From the NCBI GenBank assembly GCA_024741835.1, contig JAENRP010000047.1, positions 1-64,000 of the forward strand: 64,000 nt of DNA. Reading direction: 5' to 3'. Every line of letters starts with the position of its first letter. Within the stretch, counting starts at the first letter, position 1. Source of the stretch: Diplocarpon mali (Eukaryota; Ascomycota; Leotiomycetes; Helotiales; Drepanopezizaceae). The position numbers were made by a program, and so were the translations under genes. Positions 34,770-47,389 of this stretch are shown one piece after another. Below the pieces are notes generated by a model, which did no database searches, had not been told where the DNA came from, and saw only the letters and a program-made list of their open reading frames with translations.

Positions 34770-35859
34770 ATGTGTCGTTCTTTCGGTTCCGCTTTGCGGC
34801 GCGCTGAAGCCGAACCTGAACCTGTTCAAGAATGCTGGGCTGCTCAAGCTGACGCCAATGCTAATACCCGTAATGAGGAAAACATCTCTCCAAAACCATT
34901 GTCGTCATTCAGCATATTTCCAGGGTTTCCAAAAGAGATTCGGGTCAGTACTTTCCTCTTCCCAGAATTGCTTTCGTTGGGTTTTAGATTCAACTGGCCA
35001 CAAAGCAGTCCTCTATTTCATGTGCTAATAAATCTGACAGGAAATTTGCTGGGATCTCGCTGAAGCAGACTCTCGAATAATAAAGATTGAAAGACACCGC
35101 ACTCCACGAGTCAACCTTCCGGCCGTGATCGACTACATCATTAGTGCCAGCCCCCCAATTTCATCCTACTACTCAGCGCCAGCGCTATTGCTCGCTTGCA
35201 AAGAGTCAGAGAAGAGATCTTCGAAGAAATACACCCAGATCCTTGGCCAACATTCCACAGTCAAAATCTTCAACTCCGAGTCCGACATCCTTTATGCGAA
35301 CGACGCAATAATGGACAAAGGTTATGTTTCTCTCCGCAACCTCTGCCATGATCTGCCTCTCGAACTTGATTCTATATTTGGCCAGGCGAAGCTGCAGAAC
35401 CTCGCTATAGGAGTTGTTACGCTTCCGCCATCATGTCTTTTCAACTCCGGCGAGAACCCGCTTGCGAAAATTTGGGAAGCGTACCCGTCTCTGAAGCGCA
35501 TCACAGTGGTGGTAAAGGAAGACGACGATCAATATCCAGAGCTCCCAATGTCTCCCGAGGAACGAGCGGACCAAGTTTTCATGGATGGTGGCGAGTACCT
35601 CTTCCGAGCCCAATACATGCAGCTAGTGCCTAGAAAGGAGACGTACTTGCGCGGAGAAAGAAAGCCCAGAGGAAACAGATTCCAGAGGGAGAATTGGGAA
35701 TTCGACAAGGCTAAAGCGAAAGTTGCTGATGCTGGGGAGCCAATGCGAGCACATGCCATGAAGCTGGGAGGCGTCCCGATTCCGAAAATCGAAGTCAAGT
35801 TTCTCGTGCCTCGTGTTTTGAAGCGCAAGATCGAGGAGAAGATGAAAAATGTAGTATGA
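34770..35859 (+). CDS. 2EXR domain-containing protein, about 330 aa
   Basis: Two exons: 34770-34943 and 35041-35859, with a 97-bp intron (GTCAGT...CTGACAG, phase 0). Joining them gives FSIFPGFPKEIR followed by EICWDLAEADSRIIKI, the start of the 2EXR fold (F-x-x-F-P-x-L-P-x-E-I-R-x-x-I-W), a large fungal family of unknown function. Further along, PRVNLPAVIDY, PALLLACKESEK (the usual LL-x-x-C-x-E helix) and an acidic segment match the family pattern. No signal peptide or membrane span. The basic C-terminus (PRVLKRKIEEKMKNVV) is probably helical. The 5' ATG at 34770 is the only one in frame before the FPGFP motif. Confidence 0.82.
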
Positions 35860-36507
35860 ATCATACGCGCTTGGTTCTGAGAGAAAGTCTCGGTATTTTT
35901 CCCTCTCGGCGAATGGCAGCCCTTAAGACGGAGGAGATTTGCATCTCCAGTCTCCACTAGGGCGTAATGGGGTTGCCATGTCTGCGCGTTGGTACACTTT
36001 CTCTAGGTCTCGAAATATGGAAGGGATTCTTCTCGGAGTGCCTTGGATTAGGCTCAATCATAAAAGTTTCTTTGGACTTTGAATATCATATGACCAGTGT
36101 GACCAGTGAAATTATGATTTTCCCGTGAATGGCATAATGAAGGCTCGTTGCTACGGCGTGTCGGGCACTAAACTTTCCACCCTATCGCTTACTTTGGTCT
36201 TCTTCGTCTCTCAATCTACTAGCATCTTATTCTCGAGGGGGAGGGGCAGGGGCAGGGTTCCAGATGTTTTGGTAGATTCCGTTTCACGGTGCGTCCAGAC
36301 GGCTTCCGTCTTCCAGGAGAGCTATGCCCCTCAAACCTCGAGTATTGGGTACTGTATCCATGTCGTATTTACCTCGTCTCACTAAAAAGCATACAGCTCT
36401 AGTCTAACCCAAACAATATTCGGCAATACTTCGATGGAAACGTTCCTTGACACCTGCTACAACACTCCTGCGATAAATTTAAAACTAGTGCGGGGCGTAA
36501 CATAGAC

Positions 36508-36535
36508 CTTGATGGTTACTAAAGCAACCATCAAG
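36508..36535. repeat. Perfect 10-bp inverted repeat
   Basis: CTTGATGGTT and AACCATCAAG around an 8-base loop. Confidence 0.85.
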
Positions 36536-36723
36536 CCTCGCGGAAGATCTACAGCCTACCAAATATATCGTACTTTTTTGGATTTGGGTTAATTTAAGTT
36601 TCCGGGGCGCGGCGAAGCCGATGATGTCGTTGAACTCGCTTAGGAAATAAACAAAAAAAAACGCATTGCGCAAAGGGAAAACTATACGAGAACGGCAAAT
36701 GCAGCTGATCCTATAGGTATTCC

Positions 36724-36745
36724 ATGCGCTAGAGCGCTAGCGCAT
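36724..36745. repeat. Perfect 9-bp inverted repeat, GC-rich
   Basis: ATGCGCTAG and CTAGCGCAT around AGCG, rich in GCGC/CTAG words. Confidence 0.85.
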
Positions 36746-38875
36746 TTCGTATCAAGCAGCTGATTACTTTTAATTGGAATTTACCAGCCTATTCTGCAAA
36801 TAGGTAATATCCTTCCCGCGAGCTGTGATCTTTTAGAGGTATTTTTTAGGAAAAGCATGCCAAACTCTAACCATCCCGCGGTGGATTAGGGGTCCTCTCG
36901 ATAAGCTTTCGCTGCGATAGAGCTAAGCTCTTTCAAAAGTACCGCGAGGTTTAGGCGAGCATATATATAACCTAAAATCCTTAACGTATTTTTGCGCGCT
37001 TCTGTCGCTCTGATCCTTTGTTGACCGGTTAATCTTTTATAGAAATCAGGTAGCGAAGTAAAGATTCTTTATAGTTTTGGGTTTCGTCGCTGTGTTCCCC
37101 GCTTTCAAGAAAAGATTTGCTTTCCTCTCGTGTGGAATCCTTCTGATTAAAATATGTAATTGAAGGTACACTATAGATAAGAAGATCTTGGCGCAAGGGA
37201 TTGTTGAGACTGTTATATAGTAATGTGCCGTAATCGTTGACTTTACGGGAAAATAGTCAATAGTAGAGGAACAAGTAAAAGACGTAATTCGTAGCTTTTA
37301 TAAAACGCAAAGTCCGTATCCGAGTCATAATTTTAGCGTGCGTTCCTTTGAAGGACATTGCAGGCGCATGGGTAATCAAAGCTTGCACCGCCTTAAAAAA
37401 GAAAGTACGTTAGTCCAGCATCATTTTTTGATAGCTAAATAAAAGTACCCACTTTTATGTATTATAGCAAAAATGTTCTTAGTAGTTTCTGTCCATTTTC
37501 TAATTGAGTCTATCTAACATGTTTTATAAGTCGAGGTCTGTTTTGGCTAGAAAACCTAGTAGTAGTCTAGAATTACATTTTGAGCAATTGATTCTAGGTC
37601 TAAATATTGAATTTTATATCTTACTAGGCTTATATATATCATTCCCATCTACTTTCATCCATTTTAGATAGCTTACGCTTTAAATATTAATTCAACTAAA
37701 TAAAATTTGCAAAGCAGGTAGCATATACAGGCAGACTTTGGAATTCTTTCAAGAATTAGTCAATAGTCAATTCAAAGATTTTTTAATTGTTTGATTGAAA
37801 GACGAAATTTCTATTTATTTATCTTTACACTCCTTTATAATAAAGATTAGAGTTTAACTTACCAAGTTAAATAGCAAGTGCTGAACTATTTAAGTAGCAT
37901 TAGTATTTAATCATCTGAAGTTTAAAAGCATATCTTTAAGCTATTTAATACTATCTAGATATTATTTATATGCAATCAAGTTCATATTAAATACAGGTTA
38001 GTTGGATAAAAAGCAATAATAAATCTAAGAACGGAAATTTAAATATATTGCTTTTATCATAGTGCTAAACTACTTAGATGATCTAGATATTTACAAACTA
38101 AAGGGTAAGATGACTTTTATAGTAGATGATTGGTAATTGACTAGATTTCCGTGTTCCTTCATTTCTAGCTCTAGACTCATAGCTGTAATAATAACACGTA
38201 AATAATCTTTAATTCATCAAAGAATTCCACAGATTTGGAACTAATATGCGATATCCATATGCAGAGGGTGAAATCATATAGAAAACATAACCGCAAGCAG
38301 AAGAATAGGCCTTAGCAAGAGCAATGAAATGTTTTAGCGCCTCCAAGCAAGTCGTCTATGAAGAGTAAGCGGGACAATATCAGCCCACTTTGTCATCCCC
38401 TCACTTCACATTTCCGCCCGATTCTCGAACAAACAGGAACAGAAGGAAGGATCTAGAAGGTGCTTTTAGTGTCTTTACCATGTCTCTGTGGCTCATATGA
38501 ATCGACTCTCAGTTTAATCTAGGAGTAAATTACATATATGCTTCACACTTAGAGCATTGCTGGGCGAGCCCCTGGAAATTAAGCGAGGTAGCATCCGACC
38601 AATCATTCCCTTACTTTACAAATTCACATGTCTCAGGCAGCTATAATAGAAAAGAGTATGTTTCTGTCAATGGCTTAATTTAAATTATAAATCAAAGCGC
38701 ATTGTAAATCGACCAGCAACTCATACAAGAACAAAATATATACCTGGAGAAAGCGAGCAAATGCCCATTGGGTTCTGAGTTCATGGACCATGAATCCCGG
38801 TCGCGTGTCATAGTGCTCATACCCAGATGAGAATAGCAAATCCCCTCTTCTTCCAGCTCCTCAGAGCGCGAACGT

Positions 38876-40157
38876 TTAGCACTTGGCTCCGCCGCTGGGA
38901 ATGTTGAGGCACTTAGTTGATGTCATGCCGCCGGTGACTGTATTGTCAGCCCAGGTCCAGCCACTGCAGCTACCCTTTCCGCACAGGATGTAAACATTGG
39001 TGGCGGATGATGCCACTGTGCCGGTTACGCCCGTAATGGTGAGGTCTGTAACAGGCACGCCGGTAGTTGGGGTGCCAGTTGGAGCTCTGAAAAAGGTGTT
39101 AGTGGCTATGTAAACAGGATCATTGAGGAAGCCAACCTACCCATTCATATAGTCCTGTTGAATGACAATACCGTACTTGGTAATGTTTGAGAGCTTGATG
39201 TCCTTGTAGGTCACGCCAGACACAGAGCCAGTAGCTCCGGAGACTGTCTTGACACGGACACCATTTTCAGAGTTGGAGATGGATGATGAGACAATCTTGA
39301 CGTTCTTGACATTGTTGTCGGTACGGCCGCCGACGGAACCGATCGAGAGACCATGTCCTCCGGAGCAGGTTCCTCCAGCGAATGAAATGTCAGTGCCGGA
39401 GTTGATTGCGAGGCAATCATCTTGGTTGCGGATGTTGGCACCAACGATTGAGACCTGGGTCGAAGAGCCGACATCGAATGCATCAGTGTTATGGCCGAGA
39501 GCACCCTTATCACCAGCAGTGTTGTCCAACTTGATATTAGTTACAGCAAGTGCTGTAGCTCTGTTGATCGACATTAGCTGAACTGGAGAGTCCTTAAAGT
39601 TCAGGCCAGCAATGGATGAGGAGACTAGGGAGTGAGCGAAGAAGAACTTTGGCTTTGTCTTGCCGCCGTTTCCTCCCCTAGACAAGCTATCAGTGGGTAT
39701 TTTCTGTGACGACGCGGTGCTACATACTGTCCATCCCACCATCTTGCTCCTCCACCATCAATAGAATTTCCAGGTGCACCAACGACAGTGATGGATTCTC
39801 CAGAAATGGATATCAAGGGTCCAGACCATTCCTCGTATCCGAAAGTAGTTGTTCCATCGAAGATCACCTTTTTGACGATTCAGTGAGTAAATCTTCTAAT
39901 ATCCGTAGGCAATTTCCTGCCTCAAGGGTTTAACTGACCTTGGTGCCCTTGGTGAGACCGGTCAAGTCCAAGGTGGTTCCAGCGGGGACTACAAGATTAG
40001 AGAGGGTGATGGTTGCACAGGCTGCCTTCCCCTTGATGGCAGCGGTAGTTCCAGAAGTTCCACTGAATGTGCAAGCATCTCTCTCGCTGAGAGGAGCAGC
40101 AGATACAATGGAGGCTGCAGTGGCTATGAAGCCAACTAATGCAGTGATGTGAACCAT
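38876..40157 (-). CDS. Secreted endopolygalacturonase (GH28), 368 aa
   Basis: Hydrolyses alpha-1,4-galacturonan in plant pectin outside the cell. Exons on the minus strand: 40157-39939, 39867-39728, 39677-39141 and 39086-38876 (introns 71, 50 and 54 bp, GT-AG, phases 0, 2, 2). Together they make 1,107 bp. The N-terminus [20 protein letters not shown] is a signal peptide. GH28 landmarks are all present: NTDAFD (about residues 183-188), NQDDCLA (catalytic Asp pair, about 206-207), GGHGLSIGS (His about 228) and the substrate-binding R-V-K (261-263). Paired cysteines at the C-terminus end in AKC, as usual for fungal PGs. Length and motif order match classic endo-PGs. It suggests a plant-colonising lifestyle. 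Upstream is a degenerate tandem repeat that may affect promoter spacing. Confidence 0.95.
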
Positions 40158-40249
40158 TTTGGAGTTTGAAAAAAAGACCTGGATGAGGTGGTTTTGCAGT
40201 AACGCGCTGTGTTGTGATATAAAACTGTGTAGCAAGAACTACCAGATCA

Positions 40250-40364
40250 ATGTATAAATTTATGAATGTATGAATGTTTGAGTGTTTGGTCGTTTGAATG
40301 TATGAATGTATAAATGTATGAAGGTACAAAGGTATGAAGGTATGAAGGTATGAATGAATGAATG
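40250..40364. repeat. Degenerate tandem repeat upstream of the polygalacturonase
   Basis: About 115 bp of drifting ATGAATGT/ATGAAGGT units (4- and 8-bp periodicity), 90-205 bp upstream of the start codon, so within the promoter or 5' UTR. Confidence 0.8.
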
Positions 40365-43300
40365 ATAGAGGGAAGGTGATGTCTTGGTCATTGCTTGGGG
40401 GCAACTCAAGCCTTTCTTATAGTCTTGGGAGTTCTTAAAAAGTAGCTTGATTCTCGAGACAAGGCCATCGCTGGGGTTGGGTCTTGCTGTGGGCCTCGGT
40501 CTGCCGCGAACTTCTCGATCTAGCTAGAGTAGTATCTGAAACTACATGTGGATGACAGCCAGGACATGTAGAGAAAGGTTACTTCCTCCCTTGTTCTTTA
40601 ATTTCGTAAACAGGGACAAGTATCTTCCAAGTAGCACTCCACAATCACAGAATATCCACTCCGAGTAGAGTACCGTATTCAAGCCATGTAACTAGCTTCA
40701 GGATAACACTTTGATACTCAATTATCAAAAGATTCTAGGCCGGTAAGAACTACTCTTTTAGATTATTTTTTAACAAATTATGTCAGAAATAAAAGATTAT
40801 GCAATTAACAAAGTCAATCTATAACACCTCAAAACTTTGAAAAGTTCGAAATGCTAGAGTCTCGGCTTGCTCTCACTCTCTCGATTACGTGATTGTGTAC
40901 TTCTCACTAGTGAGGTGCTGATTATTCGTTTTTAGCCCTTACTGTCTGCGGGGAAAAAGTGAAGAAAAGTAAATACTCTAGAGGACGCTTTCATGTATAG
41001 TAGCTCTCGCTTGACTCATTGACACTTGCTGGCTGCCTCCAACTGCACTTTCTGAAGAGGTTTCTTTCGTCACAGCAAACAGCTTCCGCCCTCAACATCA
41101 TTCTCTCGAAAGAGCGCTGCCAACCATAGAATACATTACCCCCATATAGTAGCCAAGGGTTAAGACTAATCAAAAAACGGCAATATTCGGCCGGCCAGCA
41201 AGAACCGGGCAATTTCTCTCATGGCAGAGTTCGCATAGTGGATCTCGTCGCTGGACTACCAACACGGAGAAGTTGTCAAAGAAAGCCCGTTGAACGCGCG
41301 TAGAGGGTCCTTCAATCAACACAAGATACTCAAGTCGATACACGCTAAACATATCTAGTGACATTTGACTCCACATTTAGGTTCTCAAGTGACGAGTACT
41401 CGTGCCGTGAGTACAGATTACCTTAGAGTACTTCCCCCTTGAAGAAATTTAGAAGTTAATAGCTGAGTTTCACACGGACGCTGGAGAAACCTTATCGTGC
41501 TACCACGTCAAAAGCTCGCTACTCGCTTTATACAGTGGGCTGCAACTACGCACAGAACCTAATCGCGAACCCGAACATAATATAAAAGACCCCGCAAAAA
41601 AAGGTCAAATCTAACGTACGAAATCCACTTCAACCCACTTCAACCCACTTGATTGATTTCATGCGGGCTTCGGTTGGCCTGCGGCGAAGTGTGTGGCTGT
41701 ATTCTTAATATGCGGGATACTTGAAATTATCGGAACAATCTAAGGATTTAGCTCTGAGAAGTTCGTAATCTTGAAAGCATACACGAATGAGTTACTACAT
41801 CCTCGATTCTTAATATACAACGAACGTTTTGAAAGCCGCTCTTATAATTCTGCATTCTACTCCCTTTATCTTGACCTCGCAGGCAGGAGTGGAGGAAACT
41901 CCTACTAAAACCACCTAAGCCTACTCATAGTTATAAAATACGACTACTCTGAGAAGTAAAGGAACGCTTTGAACCTTCAATAATAGCAAAGGGGTTCTAT
42001 TATATATCATGTCATTTATTTCATTTTGAAAAGAACCGCAGATAGTAGTTTATACGCTAGACAGCTCCCCAGTCACACGGCTTCTGGGATCTGTATTCAA
42101 GGTCGCTATAAACTCTAATATAAAGGTGTTTTGATTCACTATCTGCAAACAAATCAAAAGGGCCCAAGTGATAGAGGCCCCCGTACAGCTGGGTGGATCT
42201 AGCACTATACTTGCAACCCACACTGTATAATAAAGCTTCGTAGGTCACAGTAGCACGATGCTGCTCAGCCTCCAGACATTTCCCGCCAATGAAACATCGA
42301 TCGCCGGTGAGTCCCAGCGTCAGTGTCGAAGCTCCAGAAGCCGGGTTTCGGTTGTTGCTTGATTCCTCTTGGTCTGCACATCACTTGCACATCACTTGCA
42401 CAGGGGTGGGATTGCCGTCTCTGCACATGCTCGTCGCCGCTTGTGACATCTGGCTGCGTTTACTCTATATCTTTTTTTTCCCTCTCTTTTACTTCCGCAG
42501 ACACTACTCACCATAGTTTCACAACCTACATTTTGATACCCGGACATGAAGGGCAATAGCTGTTCAGGACAATTCGTCGCAGATCAAACAAAGCCCGCAT
42601 TATCCGATTTTCAGGGGCGGTTTAAAGTGTGTTTGACATGTCAGTTATGCTTTCATGTGTTCGTTATTTAGACTGCGAAGAAGCATAGTCCTATATTTCA
42701 AGCTTTCATGCAGCGTATTAAATCTTAAATTTGAAAATCAGATGAGCTTCTTTGGAAGCTAAGCTATTACTGCAACGATGTATTAGCTCCAATTTTGTCC
42801 CCGTGTCCTTACAAGTACCAGACAATTTCAAGGAAGTCGCACGATCCATTGCTTATGGGCTTTTCATCGTCTCGGAATGGAGAGGGATGACTTTAATTGG
42901 TTGAAATTCTTACAAGGCCTACCCTTTAAATATTTCTCAAGGGGTTCTTCCATAGCGGAAGAGCGGATTTACCAGAATTTGATCTAAATTATAGGGCTAT
43001 TTGGCTGTCATCACTATAGACGTGTTTGATACCACATAAAGCTTTAATTCCCACCGGACACCGATTGACAATATCAGAATATTCGCAAGATAAGACCCTT
43101 CTCGGACATGGAGTACTCTCTCGGTTTTTCCCCTCTTGCTGTGGTTGATCTCCAAGTAAAAAGATTTGACACTCAAAAGACAGGGGGTAACGCTAATTGC
43201 TGTACCTCTGTATGTGCAAATTAAAAAAAATTCAAAATATGCTTTCATCCTAATTTATAAAGCAGAACTTCAATTTCCGAAAATAAGCATTGGTTCCGAG

Positions 43301-43794
43301 ATGATTATTGTCGCGTCATAGTAGGTTATAAAGTATGAACTGTTAATCTACAGTGTCTGAAATAAAATAGAGATCGAGAGAACACTCGTTTTTCCATGGG
43401 TGCGAATATCTTCTATTACTCGAGCGAGACGATTACGGGGTCCGTGGACTGAGCAGAAAGTTCAGACCAACGAGCCAGGCTCAAGTCGAGGCCCAAGTGG
43501 AAACGTCCCCTACCCCTGACCTTCACAACCCCCGGTGGTCACTTACTTAGTACGTGTCGCTCAACAAGAAACAATGATACGCATTTCGGAATTTAAGCTC
43601 TTTTTTCCCGGAACGGGTGTCAACGTTGCTCAACCGCTCGACGGATCGTCAGCCTGTCCCCTCCTTCTCTCATGTCCTCACGGCTCCGAGAAAACGACAA
43701 CAACAGCCAGCCTAGTATCTGACATTGAGCAATGCCGCAACGCCGGGCAGTTCCCGCGAGTCCAATCGACCGAGCGAAAGTACCCGAAAACGCT
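40365..43794. other. Long intergenic region, no gene recognised
   Basis: 3.4 kb with scattered ORFs under 90 codons on both strands and no homology I can see. Small direct repeats include CAACCCACTT units near 41635-41660 and CACATCACTTG units near 42375-42400. A plus-strand ORF of 179 codons at 43535-44074 overlaps the TMEM135-like gene antisense and is not supported. Confidence 0.5.
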
Positions 43795-45781
43795 CTACGG
43801 ACTCAAGACCTTCTTTAACAGCTTTCCCAACACGCCTCGAACCCTCGATGGCTTCTCGCTCACACATGTGAACACGACTGCCGTACTGACTGCAAATGCG
43901 AGAGTTTCCCGCCACTGGTTCTCCTCAAGGTATCGTCGAGGAAACAACGTGGCCAGTGCCCGCGGAGCTACAAATAGGCCAAGCTCTTTCCTCCTCGACT
44001 CGTTCTCGATCAACACGCTCCAACCGCACAGTGCGCAGCCTCCGCCGATACAAGTCCCGCCGTCGATTTGTTGATAGGATGAGCTGGACGCCCCGAGAAT
44101 GCGAGGCCCAGCTCGAGATCTTGTGAAGCAGATTCCATAATAGTAGAGAGCTATAAAGGTTCCGAGGAAGGTCGAAGATCGCGCCGATGAAATGACAGCG
44201 CTCTTGAATCTTTTCTGGGATGGCTTCCGGGTGGCGAGGATGAGGTTTAGGGGTAGATATGTTGAGAAAGCCCACAGGAACGATCGCGCGAATCTAGACA
44301 ACGCGTGGTATTCGCAATTTTTCCCCGTCCCCATGTGTACCACCTCACACGGATAAGGGATACTCATGACAGGATCCCCAAACTCTAACGGTAATCCATA
44401 TTCTTTGCACATATCCTGCAATAGGGGGGCCTGGCCTGTCTCGACGCCGTATTGGATCTCACCGTAGCGCATTCGGCGTAGAGCGAGGAGGAGGCGCTGG
44501 TCTACTGCAGCCGCAGACTTGATCCATTTGTTGTATGAGCGGGGCAAGCGATCTGGTGTATAAATCCACGCCCACATGATCAATGCACATGAAGAAGCAA
44601 AAATCGCAGGGTCAGCCAACATTGATATCAATTTCTCAGCCTGCAATAAGTTCAATAAGAGAATCACCAACTGGTTGGCAACTGGTTGGGAAACTTACGT
44701 CGCTCCATTTTCCTGTGTTTACTCGTGCTACTTTGCGCCGCGTCCAGTACTCCCCCACAAGCACATCGAGAGCTCTTGTCACAGAAAACAGTGTGAGATC
44801 CATCGTTCTGCCCGCAAAATGAGTAGGTCTAAGAACTCGTCCGTTCGCAGTCTCGTAAACCAAATCTTTAGTAAAGGCATCGCTCTTTTTCGATTGGAGA
44901 AGCTTCAAGCTGAACCAGGCAGCGACGAATGAAGATGTCCATCTTGTTAATCTGATGAAGGATATTAGTCAATGGGTGTTGAAAACTTCGACGGTCGAAC
45001 GATTGGGAGTGTGAGGGTATTGAAGTCATCAGGTTCAAACGATGCTGCTTTCACTATGATATCTAGACACTTTCGTTGAGGACAGTTATGATTGCTAAGT
45101 ACCTTGGAAGTCCTGGTACTTAACCTCATCACACCATGGGTCGATCGAGGAAGAGTCCAATCTCCTTGGACGAACACGGCAATACCAGGATCCATAGCGG
45201 GAAAAATGCCTTCCCCTAAAAAAGCACCAGGACTTTCACGAGACCGGCATTTTCAGGATTCAAGGACCGGGGATGAGAATGAATCGCTTTCAACTTTCGC
45301 CGGGTGTATACTCTAAGAGATAAGGAAACGTAGGTAGTCAATTGGTAAAGCCTACCGTAATTGTACAGCACTGGTTAAAATCAAGCCAAAGCTAGCAAAT
45401 AGCCTTCTCAGTGGCAGCTATCTATCGTTAGCAATGCGATCTGGGAAGAGATGTCAGGGCACGTGCCTCTAACAAAGTCGAGCCTCCGACGATGGCAGCG
45501 CAAAAAGCAGGGAATCTCTGGAGCTCGAGCCCACCCCTCAGGATCCGAAGCATAGAGTAGTGGAAGGAATAATCCGGCTTCTCATCCATTTTCTCCCTCC
45601 TTCGACTTAGATGGGTCAAGAGAAGTGTCAGAAATCTCGGTGCAGTACTCGAAGCGTAGCCAAGGACATAAGCGCGTACAATAGGTCGGAGAAGTAGAGG
45701 TATCCTCTGCTCAGGAGCATTGCTTCGCGACAGCTTCGCTGCTGTAATTTGAGTACTCCATGGTGGCAGCTGAGTAAGCAT
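43795..45781 (-). CDS. TMEM135-like multi-pass membrane protein
   Basis: Minus-strand exons I can support: 45781 to about 45460 (PEQRIPLLLRPIVRAY, then RFPAFCAAIVGGSTLLE), 44951-44699 (LTRWTSSFVAAWFSLKLL, then AGRTMDLTLFSVTRALDVLV) and 44640-43795. The 58-bp intron between the last two is clean (GTAAGT...TTGCAG, phase 0). The join across 45460-44951 is unresolved: the second exon needs two bases from before it, and about 25-30 residues expected there are not placed, so a small exon is probably missing. The last exon has the strongest family signature: CEYHALSRFARSF, GTFIALYYYGICF, then CALCGWSVLIEN, then FVAPRALATLFPRRY and WRETLAFAVSTAVV. These hydrophobic helices place it in a membrane. Animal TMEM135 is peroxisomal or mitochondrial; the fungal role is not known to me. 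Confidence 0.75.
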
Positions 45782-47389
45782 GTTATCAGCCTGGGCTATT
45801 TATTTTCTCTGGAGTGAAGTCAGAAAGTGTCATATAGATGGCATGAAAAGATGGCACCACACAGAACTAACAGATATGCCGAGCTCTTTCTCCATGAAAA
45901 TCATGGGGTTGAGAATCTTTGTGCTCTCTCAGATTAAATGAGCGATAATGGCCCTGGGCTTTGGGCGAAGATGGTTGATAATGTCCAAATCAGGACTTCT
46001 GCCCGGTTTTTGATGCCGACTGACTCGTGGAGCGAAAGAAGCATTCGGAGTTGAACGAACAGAGAAGATCCGTAAAATTACGCTTCCAGAACGCGAGATG
46101 AAGTGCCACGTTCGACCATACGTGTAGCCAGTTTGCATTACCAAGGACGGACGTAGGTGTTTACAAAGCAAGACATTCCAGGAATGATGCAAGATTTCAC
46201 ATCAACAGGCTTGACTGTGTACGGGGTCTGCAGGTTTTGAAAGCAGACGCTTGCAATGAAGCGGGCACTCCGCTCTCAACTCCCTTGACAATTTAGTTGT
46301 ACAGCCAAGGTGCCTTTTTGCTCACAAGACTGCAGTTCTCAGATGAGATTCGAGGTTTGAAGAGGCGATGCAAGAGGACTCGAGAATTTGGCCGAGGCAC
46401 GAGCTGCGACTAGGGTATTGTAGGGAGAATGTGTATATATATAAAATATGTATACATAGATCTGTATAAGAATAAAGCACAACGATTGCTCTTGGTTGTA
46501 ATGCGAAAGTCAACATGTAAACAATCGGAATCAACAAAGCAATGGAATGAAGAGTGCTTTTGACATTACGAGTCTGACCTTAGCACAAAGAGTCCAGTCC
46601 GGCGCTACAAGTAAGGAGCGCTAGAGCATTTGCCTGAATCTTGTCTTATCTTGCCGCTTCGCTTCCCCTCCCCCCAACCACAATGCCCACTACTCAACGC
46701 CCGCAGACAGCCGTGCTCTGCTTGTTGCTGGCATGTGAGAACAACAACTCAGCTTCCAATAATCGCCAGCGCCGGTCCATACCAGACGTTGTTCAGATAC
46801 TTGTGGAGCGCCTCCAATGACAAGTGCGAGTCTGCGATTCTGCTTGTTGGGAGAGAACGCTGTTGGCTTCGAGCTTCAACTCACTACAGAACAAGCTTAA
46901 TCCGCACCAGGCCACCGCAGTCCCTCCTTCAGTCTGCTGCTGCTGCTGCTTCCCCAGGATTCGATACCACGGCCAGGTATAATCCATTTCGGCTTCAACT
47001 CCAGCTCCAAGCTCAAGAGAGCTCGCAGCTCCCGCCTACTATCCCACAGAAGGCGTGTGGGTAGGTACAGCAAACCTCCGAGAAGTGCCGTTGTTGACTT
47101 GGATGCTTTGCTTGCACCGCTCCTCCTGGTCGAACCTTCGGTGTAGTCGCAATCGAGATACAGAGCTTACGAGGATGGGATTCGGGTAACCCCTGACGAA
47201 CAGAAGGATTGAAGGATAGAAAGATACTCGCTCGACACCTCAAACGTACCTTGGGGACGCTGATACGGCACTCATGCTCGCGATCCGGTGCCTCAGTATG
47301 GGTTCGTCGAAACCACCGAACCTCGATATGCCCTTTGGCTGTAGGCCTCTAATCCTCAATAAGCCTGAAATCTGCTCACTATAACACAG
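45782..47389. other. Intergenic region and probable 5' exons of the bHLH gene
   Basis: Holds the promoter of the TMEM135-like gene (left) and the leader of the bHLH gene (right). Bases about 47280-47335 read in one frame as DPVPQYGFVETTEPRYA, which looks coding and may be an upstream exon of the bHLH gene, but I could not find a splice pair that joins it in frame. Confidence 0.5.

Larger units (their letters stand above)
35860..38875. other. Gene-poor stretch, AT-rich from about 36.6 to 38.3 kb
   Basis: The first 500 bp look like ordinary spacer. From about 36.5 kb the sequence is unlike its neighbours: two perfect hairpins, then an AT-rich stretch (37.4-38.3 kb) with no ORF above 60 codons. 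It could be an old, degraded transposon or a MITE remnant; no terminal repeats or coding remnants are recognisable. Confidence 0.55.

Noticed and set aside
43535..44074. 179-codon plus-strand ORF
   Set aside because: It overlaps antisense the conserved last exon of the TMEM135-like gene and shows no domain.
46630..47064. 144-codon plus-strand ORF upstream of the bHLH gene
   Set aside because: Low-complexity, includes CTG repeats; more likely leader sequence than a protein.
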